A DNA stretch of 64,000 nucleotides from Thiogranum sp. (lineage in GTDB: Bacteria; Pseudomonadota; Gammaproteobacteria; DSM-19610). The notes under the pieces were generated by a model. That model was not told the DNA's origin. It did not search any database and was given only the letters and a program-made list of their open reading frames with translations. Location of the stretch: NCBI GenBank assembly GCA_030148805.1, contig JASBSS010000035.1, positions 124,001-188,000 on the forward strand, in the 5' to 3' direction. Shown one piece after another: positions 58,625-64,000 of this stretch (its first letter is position 1; every line of letters starts with the position of its first letter). The translations under genes and the position numbers were made by a program.

Positions 58625-59451
58625 AGCTCTATTGTGCCCTCGAATACAAAGGTGGCGGGCCCGGTCATCAGGACCGGCTCATTCCCGCCCCGCCAGCTTA
58701 CCACAAGATTGCCTCCTGTCAGTTCGGCGGTAACGGTTTCCTCCAGCAGACCCTGCACCCGGCCGACCACCACCGCGGCGCAGGCCCCCGAGCCGCACGC
58801 CTGGGTTTCGCCGGCGCCGCGCTCGAACACACGCAGGCGGATGCGTCGGGGCTCGAGAACCTGCATGAAACCGACATTGACGCGCGCGGGAAACCGCGGG
58901 TGGGTCTCGATCGCCGCGCCCAGGCTGGTCACGGGTGCCTCATCCACCGACCCGACCCGCAGGACCGCGTGCGGATTGCCCAGGGAAACCGCGCCGATGG
59001 TGTAAGTCCGGCCGTCTACGCTCAGCGCGTAATCGGGCGCCTGTCGGTCCGCCTGGAAGGGGATTTGCGCCGGAATCAGCTTGGGGCGTCCCATGTCCAC
59101 GGTCACGCTGTCGTCTTCGTTCACCGTCAGGTTGAGCCGTCCGGCGGCCGTGTAGACCGGTATTTCGACGGCGACGGTCAGCCCGCGGGCGCGGACGAAA
59201 CGGGCGAAACAGCGCGCCCCGTTGCCACACTGATCCACTTCGCCGCCGTCGGCATTGTAGATCCGGTAACGAAAGAGGCAGTCGGGCCGCTGCGAGCGTT
59301 CGACCAGCAACAGTTGATCACAGCCCACACCGCGGCGGCGATCGGCGATATGCCGGATCTGTTCCGCCGTCAGGGGAAGGGGCCGGTCGGTGGCGTCGAT
59401 GACGACAAAATCGTTGCCCAGACCGTGCATTTTGGTGAAAGCGATGCGCAC
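58621..59451 (-). CDS. dapF: Diaminopimelate epimerase
   Basis: A 276-residue cofactor-free epimerase turning LL- into meso-diaminopimelate for peptidoglycan and lysine. The two catalytic cysteines are in DQCGNGARC and ACGSGACAA. FTKMHGLGNDFVVIDA is the usual N-terminus, giving a GTG start at 59451. The next gene of the pathway, lysA, is 0.6 kb away on the same strand, split from dapF by a plus-strand gene. Confidence 0.95.
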   Translation of the reverse strand: MRIAFTKMHGLGNDFVVIDATDRPLPLTAEQIRHIADRRRGVGCDQLLLVERSQRPDCLFRYRIYNADGGEVDQCGNGARCFARFVRARGLTVAVEIPVYTAAGRLNLTVNEDDSVTVDMGRPKLIPAQIPFQADRQAPDYALSVDGRTYTIGAVSLGNPHAVLRVGSVDEAPVTSLGAAIETHPRFPARVNVGFMQVLEPRRIRLRVFERGAGETQACGSGACAAVVVGRVQGLLEETVTAELTGGNLVVSWRGGNEPVLMTGPATFVFEGTIEL

Positions 59452-59557
59452 CTGGTCAGGGTACGTGTTGGACGCCGATTTGCAAGAGGCACGCCGGGTG
59501 GGGAAAATCCGCCTGCCAGACCAGATCTGGCAGGGGAAAGAATCCAAAGGGAAACCG

Positions 59558-60070
59558 ATGTCACGCACGCCGCCGCCACCGCAAGTATTGACCGTCGCGC
59601 AAGTGGATCTCGGGCCGATACGGGAACTGCTGTCGCGCTATGGGCTGCGCTGTGAATTGACCGGTGCCGCGGCACCGATTCCGGGCAGTTTCTGGGGCGA
59701 GAGCGAGGCCGGCCTGATCGGTGACCGTGTCTGGTTGAGGCCGGATACTCCGGTGCACTCGCTGCTGCACGAGGCCTGTCATTACATCTGCATGAGCCGC
59801 GCGCGCCGCGACCGCCTGCATACCGATGCCGGTGGCGACTACGCGGAAGAAAACGCCGTTTGTTATCTTCAGCTTCTCCTGGCCGCCGAGATCGAGGACG
59901 TGGGTGTGCAGCGCCTGCTGAGCGATATGGATGCCTGGGGATATAGTTTTCGTCTCGGTTCCGCGGCGGCCTGGTTTGCCGAGGACGCCGCGGATGCGCG
60001 TCAGTGGTTGTTCGATCAGGGGCTGATCGACGCGCAGCGGCGCCCCACCTACCGCCTGCGCCAGGCCTGA
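59558..60070 (+). CDS. Uncharacterised protein with HExxH motif
   Basis: A 170-residue soluble protein. It carries LLHEACHYICM with His71, Glu72 and His75, a zinc-metalloprotease HExxH motif, and a glutamate pair at 97-98 (YAEENAVCY) in the right place for a third zinc ligand. There is no signal peptide or membrane helix. AAAGGG precedes the ATG. I do not recognise a named family. It is inserted on the opposite strand between dapF and lysA. Protease activity is an inference from the motif. Confidence 0.7.
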   Translation: MSRTPPPPQVLTVAQVDLGPIRELLSRYGLRCELTGAAAPIPGSFWGESEAGLIGDRVWLRPDTPVHSLLHEACHYICMSRARRDRLHTDAGGDYAEENAVCYLQLLLAAEIEDVGVQRLLSDMDAWGYSFRLGSAAAWFAEDAADARQWLFDQGLIDAQRRPTYRLRQA

Positions 60071-60074
60071 ACGG

Positions 60075-61322
60075 TTACCCCTGGGGAATGCTTTCCGCGG
60101 CGAAGAGTTCCTCCACGGTTTCGCGGCGACGTACCAGGTGGGCGTGCTCGCCGTCGACCAGCACCTCGGCCGCCCGGGGCCGGCTGTTGTAGTTGGAACT
60201 CATGCTGAACCCATAGGCGCCGGCCGAGAGAACCGCCAGCAGATCGCCCTCGGCGAGGGCGAGTTGCCGCTGTTTGCCGAGGAAATCGCCGGTTTCACAG
60301 ACCGGGCCGACGACGTCGTATTCGAGCGTGTCGCCAGAGCGCGGAATCACCGGGACGATGTTCTGCCACGCGCCGTAGAGCGACGGGCGCAACAGATCGT
60401 TCATGGCACCGTCGACGATAGCGAAGTGCTTGCCTTCATTGGTCTTCAGGTACTCGACCCGGGTCAGCAGAACACCGGCATTGGCGGCAATGGCGCGTCC
60501 GGGTTCGATCAGGATCTCCTTGTTGCTGTTGCCCAGCCGCGCCAGCAGGGGACGCACATAGTCCTGGGGGGAAGGCGGGTGCTCGTCGCGGTAACCCACC
60601 CCAAGACCACCGCCGAGGTCGAGGTGATCGATGGCGATCCCCTCGGATTCGATCCTGTCGACGAGTTCCAGCACGCGTTCCAGGGCGTCGACAAAGGGCG
60701 CGATAGTGGTCAGCTGGGAGCCGATGTGGCAATCGATGCCGGTGATTCGCAGATGCGCGCAGTCGGCGGCCCGCCGATAGGCCTCGAGCGCGGCGCCGAT
60801 GCTGATACCGAACTTGTTTTCCTTCAGGCCGGTGGAGATATAGGGATGGGTGTGGGCGTCGACATCCGGATTCACCCGCAAGGAGATGGGCGCGCGCGTC
60901 CCGTTGGCGCCGGCCACGCGGTCGAGGCGACGCAATTCGGCGCTGGATTCCACGTTGAAGCAGCGGATCCCCGCGGCCAGCGCGCTTTCCATTTCCGCCC
61001 CGGTTTTGCCGACCCCGGAAAAGACCACGCGGGAGGGATCGGCGCCGGCGCGAAGCACGCGCGCCAGTTCACCGCCGGAGACGATGTCGAAGCCGGAGCC
61101 CAGGCGCGCGAGCAACGCGAGCACCGCCAGATTCGAATTGGCTTTGACCGCGTAGCACACCAGATGGGGGTGGTCACCCAAGGCCTGATCGAACGCGTGC
61201 CAGTGACGCTCCAGGGTGGCACGTGAATAGACATACAGCGGCGTGCCGTGCTGTTGCGCCAGTGCCTGGAGATCGACGCCCTCGGCCAGCAGGCGGTTGT
61301 CCTGGTAGTTGAAGTGGTCCAT
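60075..61322 (-). CDS. lysA: Diaminopimelate decarboxylase
   Basis: A 415-residue PLP enzyme making lysine from meso-diaminopimelate. The cofactor lysine is Lys60 in VCYAVKANSN, the glycine loop is DLGGGLGVGY, and CETGDFLG supplies the substrate cysteine. It starts MDHFNYQDNRL at 61322, five bases after the lptM stop. The frame is open upstream over lptM but without a start signal. Confidence 0.96.
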   Translation of the reverse strand: MDHFNYQDNRLLAEGVDLQALAQQHGTPLYVYSRATLERHWHAFDQALGDHPHLVCYAVKANSNLAVLALLARLGSGFDIVSGGELARVLRAGADPSRVVFSGVGKTGAEMESALAAGIRCFNVESSAELRRLDRVAGANGTRAPISLRVNPDVDAHTHPYISTGLKENKFGISIGAALEAYRRAADCAHLRITGIDCHIGSQLTTIAPFVDALERVLELVDRIESEGIAIDHLDLGGGLGVGYRDEHPPSPQDYVRPLLARLGNSNKEILIEPGRAIAANAGVLLTRVEYLKTNEGKHFAIVDGAMNDLLRPSLYGAWQNIVPVIPRSGDTLEYDVVGPVCETGDFLGKQRQLALAEGDLLAVLSAGAYGFSMSSNYNSRPRAAEVLVDGEHAHLVRRRETVEELFAAESIPQG

Positions 61323-61327
61323 CGCGC

Positions 61328-61549
61328 TCAGGGTTCCACCAAGGGCTCGGAGGAACTGTCGAGCGGGCTGTCCGAAGGCGCCCCCATGGGGGCGCCGGTG
61401 CTGGTGCCCTTGTCGGCCGGCGGCGCCTGCGTTTGCGGCTTCTCGGGTAGATAAAGGTCGCCATACTGGCCGCATGCCGGCAGCTGGAGCGCTGCGGCCA
61501 GCAACAGCCCGATGAGGACAGACCTGTAGTGGACCTTGTCGATAGCCAT
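61328..61549 (-). CDS. lptM: LPS-assembly lipoprotein LptM
   Basis: A 73-residue lipoprotein. The signal peptide ends in lipobox LPAC with Cys at residue 45-46 region (QLPACGQYGDLYLP), and the CGxxGxLYLP motif is the LptM/YifL mark. LptM helps LptD form correct disulfides. A Pro/Ser/Thr-rich tail follows. lptM-lysA is the standard order. Confidence 0.9.
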   Translation of the reverse strand: MAIDKVHYRSVLIGLLLAAALQLPACGQYGDLYLPEKPQTQAPPADKGTSTGAPMGAPSDSPLDSSSEPLVEP

Positions 61550-61667
61550 GGGGGTACCCCGAACAAAGAAAGCACGCAGTATACGAAGCCGGCGCGCAAA
61601 GCCCAAGCGCGCAGGTGCGAAGGGCGGACTCAGGCGTTACCATGGGCGAAACGCCTGCGGGGACGCC

Positions 61668-62327
61668 ATGCTGGAACAACTCGAGATCGAACCGCGCGCG
61701 GCGGCCCGGGGGTCGCTGATCTGGCTGCACGGGCTGGGTGCGGACGGACACGACTTCGAGCCGCTCCTGCGCCAGTGGAACCTGGCCGATGAACTGGCGG
61801 TTCGCTGCGTACTGCCGCACGCACCGATACAACCGGTGACTTTGAACGGCGGCATGCGGATGCGGGCCTGGTATGATATCTACAATCTGGACTTCGACGG
61901 TCGCGAGGACAGCGAAGGACTGGAGCGTGCCCGGGGGCATCTTTTGGGCCTGATCGAGCGCGAACAGCAGCGCGGCATCGACAGCCGACGGATTCTGCTG
62001 GCGGGCTTCTCCCAGGGCGCGGCGGTAGCGTTACACACCGCCCTGCGCGATGCGCGCCCCCTTGCCGGCGTTCTGGCGCTTTCCGGTTATCTGCCCCTGG
62101 CGGCGCGCCTGGGCGAGCAGCGGCAGGCCGACCCGGAATCGCTGGTGGTGCGCATCGATCACGGGGAACAGGATCCGGTCGTTCCGCTGCGCGCGGCGCA
62201 ACTGACTCGTGACTGCCTGCAGGCGCACGGTTTCCGGGTCGAGTTCAACACCTATCCGATGGCGCATGGTCTGTGCCCCGAGCAGCTGCCCGGCTTGCTC
62301 GAGTGGTTGCGCGAGCGCTTTGCCTAA
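61668..62327 (+). CDS. Carboxylesterase/phospholipase, alpha/beta hydrolase
   Basis: A 219-residue hydrolase of the Abhydrolase_2 family. The triad is Ser115 (GFSQGAA), Asp169 (HGEQDPVVP) and His200 (MAHGLCPEQ), with the oxyanion strand LIWLHGLGADGHDF. It cleaves short-chain esters or lysophospholipids; the natural substrate is unknown. ATG 61668 is divergent from lptM. Confidence 0.92.
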   Translation: MLEQLEIEPRAAARGSLIWLHGLGADGHDFEPLLRQWNLADELAVRCVLPHAPIQPVTLNGGMRMRAWYDIYNLDFDGREDSEGLERARGHLLGLIEREQQRGIDSRRILLAGFSQGAAVALHTALRDARPLAGVLALSGYLPLAARLGEQRQADPESLVVRIDHGEQDPVVPLRAAQLTRDCLQAHGFRVEFNTYPMAHGLCPEQLPGLLEWLRERFA

Positions 62328-62336
62328 GTAGCGACG

Positions 62337-62392
62337 GTCTGGGGTGCCGCGCAGTGGAAAAGCGGGGTGATGGGGCGCGGCGTGCCCCAGAC
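62337..62392. terminator. Shared hairpin between convergent genes
   Basis: GTCTGGGG-TGCCGCGC (62337-62352) pairs with GCGCGGC-GTGCCCCAGAC (62375-62392) with a two-base bulge. It separates the ends of the esterase gene and cyaA. No clear T-run follows on either side, so it may only slow polymerase or protect RNA ends. Confidence 0.45.
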
Positions 62393-62397
62393 TGGGA

Positions 62398-64000
62398 TCA
62401 AGCGGACGCGGATTTCTGCAACGCGCCGTTCAGCAGGCTCTCCACCCGTTTCTTGTAGTTCAGAAAATGTACGGTTTGCACCCCGCTCGCCTGGTCGTTG
62501 ACCAGCATCGAGGGCTTGACGTCGATGTCGGTTATGTAGATCGGATAGTGGCTGCCGCTGCGTCGCCGGCGGGTGATGAAACGGGCGACCTCCGAGAACA
62601 GGCGCTCGCCGTATTCCAGCGCTGAGAATTCCTGTTGATCACAGAATATGCTGATCGAGCCATGCTGTTGGTCGTCGATATCGCCGATCACCTGCACGTG
62701 CATGAAGCCGTCCCGGGCGCCATAGGGCGGTGTACTGCAAGCCTCGAGGCAGTACTGGTCCTGATGGTCGCGCGTCACTTGAAAATATTCACACTCGATG
62801 TCGCTGGGGCTGTCGGGCCCGGACATGTTACGCAGGCGATAGACCACCGCATCGAGGAATTGCCGGAATTGCCCCAGGAGTGTCTGCCGGCTGTGGAAAA
62901 CAACGCTCTGATGAAACAAGGAGCCGCGTTCGTCGAGGATGTAGACATAGGCGCGCGGCCCGCGAACCTGGAAGAAAAGTTGAATACGATCGGCCTTGTT
63001 ATGATCGAGAATGAAGGCCAGCGGTGAATCATCCAGCGTCTGTCGGTCGATTTTTATGGGGCTGAAGGACGCCTGGGGGCTGCCGAGGTGTTGCAACAGC
63101 GCCTGCGGGGAGTCAAAGGCCTGATAGCGGGGTATGTCGTGCTCACACTGCAGAACATAGTACTGTTGCCCTATGCGCAGCGCGTATCGCGCATGGCGTC
63201 GCCAGTAATTGCGATAGAAATAGTCGTTGATCTCGCAGAACAACTCCTCCACGCGCCGGGCGATAATCGGACCCCGGGGCGAAGAGAAACTGAAGCACGG
63301 CACCGGCACGGGGACGCGGCCGCTGTTGACCGGAGACCAGGCGAAATAGTCGCACAAACAGTCGAGCAGCGCGGTCTCGCCCTTGTAGCGGAATGTCAGC
63401 GCCTCTCCCCAGGACGTCACATTGATCATCTCGAAACTGGTGGCCAGATTTTCCCACTGCCCCCCATAACTGAGCGGATCGATGCGCTCGCTCACCAGTT
63501 GCATGCCGTTGCGCGTAAGCTTGGACATCGGGTCGCGTCCCAGGTTGATGAACAAGCCGGCCTGGCGCACACTTTGTGGCTCTGCCAGCGACTGCATGTC
63601 GTTCTCGGGTATTTTGCCTTGCGGAAACAGCTGTTGCAGGCAGTCCAGGACGCAGCTCAATTCCCATTGACCGAGCGCGCAGTCGGCGGGATGAATGCTG
63701 ACGGTGGCTGGATCGTGGTTGATCAGGCCGTTGAAATGGCACCAGGCCAGTAGTTCGAGCAGTCCGGCGCAGCGCTTCAGGGGCGGCTGGGCGGCGGCCT
63801 CGTGCTGGCCGACGGCGCCGCGGTAGATGGCCCAACCGCGCTGGTCGGCCTCTTCCACCCGGTGTAACGACAGCCGCTCTTCGGACAGGTTGTCCGAGAT
63901 CCCCGGGTTGATCAGTTCAACCTTGCCCGCCTTGCGTTCAAAAGCCACATACAATTTTCTTCCCAGCAGATTGAGATCTTCGGAGCGAATGGCGTGAGTG
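62398..64000 (-). CDS. cyaA: Class I adenylate cyclase, C-terminal part
   Basis: The 3' 534 codons of a gene that continues past the right edge. The window starts inside HAIRSEDLNLLGRKLYVAFERKAGKVELINPG, the conserved join between the catalytic and regulatory parts of enterobacterial-type CyaA. Other family stretches are WGEALTFRYKGETALLDCLCDYF and VEELFCEINDYFYRNYW. The N-terminal catalytic domain lies outside. It makes cyclic AMP for Crp-type control. Confidence 0.92.
   Translation of the reverse strand, partial: THAIRSEDLNLLGRKLYVAFERKAGKVELINPGISDNLSEERLSLHRVEEADQRGWAIYRGAVGQHEAAAQPPLKRCAGLLELLAWCHFNGLINHDPATVSIHPADCALGQWELSCVLDCLQQLFPQGKIPENDMQSLAEPQSVRQAGLFINLGRDPMSKLTRNGMQLVSERIDPLSYGGQWENLATSFEMINVTSWGEALTFRYKGETALLDCLCDYFAWSPVNSGRVPVPVPCFSFSSPRGPIIARRVEELFCEINDYFYRNYWRRHARYALRIGQQYYVLQCEHDIPRYQAFDSPQALLQHLGSPQASFSPIKIDRQTLDDSPLAFILDHNKADRIQLFFQVRGPRAYVYILDERGSLFHQSVVFHSRQTLLGQFRQFLDAVVYRLRNMSGPDSPSDIECEYFQVTRDHQDQYCLEACSTPPYGARDGFMHVQVIGDIDDQQHGSISIFCDQQEFSALEYGERLFSEVARFITRRRRSGSHYPIYITDIDVKPSMLVNDQASGVQTVHFLNYKKRVESLLNGALQKSASA

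Overview
The window is a GC-rich gammaproteobacterial chromosome segment that carries the replication origin. The core order mnmE-yidC-yidD-rnpA-rpmH (minus) facing dnaA-dnaN-recF-gyrB (plus) is the classic gammaproteobacterial origin layout. A two-subunit glycyl-tRNA synthetase, NtrBC with a sigma-54 glnA promoter, hslVU, ubiE-ubiJ-ubiB, lptM-lysA, a class I adenylate cyclase and a full MSHA pilus operon support the same class. Many genes handle sulfur carriers or persulfide: two DsrE domains, TusA, a PP-loop tRNA thiolase-like protein, a rhodanese and an SqrR/BigR-type regulator. A sulfur-oxidising lineage such as Chromatiales is therefore plausible, but that is inference.

Region by region. 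0.3-4.8 kb: a family 4 glycosyltransferase, then an accessory module with an outer-membrane porin, a secreted DsrE protein, an ECF sigma factor and a membrane anti-sigma factor whose outer domain is itself DsrE-like. 4.8-15.1 kb: the origin block; the two halves are transcribed away from each other, DnaA boxes lie before and after dnaA, and two parS sites sit inside recF. 15.1-19.2 kb: plsC, a MazG-like gene, glyS and glyQ. 19.4-22.5 kb: an unknown protein, a PP-loop thiolase-like protein, TusA and a cation efflux protein. 22.5-27.6 kb: the nitrogen-control block glnA - DUF4124 protein - ntrB - ntrC, with clear NtrC sites before glnA and ntrB.

27.6-41.0 kb: a long minus-strand MSHA type IV pilus operon. 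In transcription order it holds a frameshifted ABC ATPase, a PilN-like protein, mshJ, K, L, M, N, E, G, the major pilin, three minor pilins, a minor pilin fused to a repeat propeller (probable tip adhesin), and the PilM-like mshI at the end. 41.2-45.2 kb: a class 1B dihydroorotate dehydrogenase, trmL, gpsA, secB, a rhodanese and a two-cysteine ArsR repressor. 45.4-51 kb: gpmI, envC, ctpA, a YibQ-type deacetylase and a DJ-1/PfpI protein, which together cover glycolysis and septal peptidoglycan processing. 51.5-59.5 kb: dapF, DUF484, xerC, hslV, hslU, DUF971, ubiE, ubiJ and ubiB, all on the minus strand. 59.5-64 kb: a small HExxH protein, lysA, lptM, a carboxylesterase and the 3' part of cyaA, which runs off the window.

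I found no rRNA, tRNA, CRISPR array or insertion sequence. The least explained parts are the DsrE/ECF module, the propeller pilin, the broken ABC ATPase coupled to the pilus operon, and the gene-free stretch near 51.0-51.5 kb.
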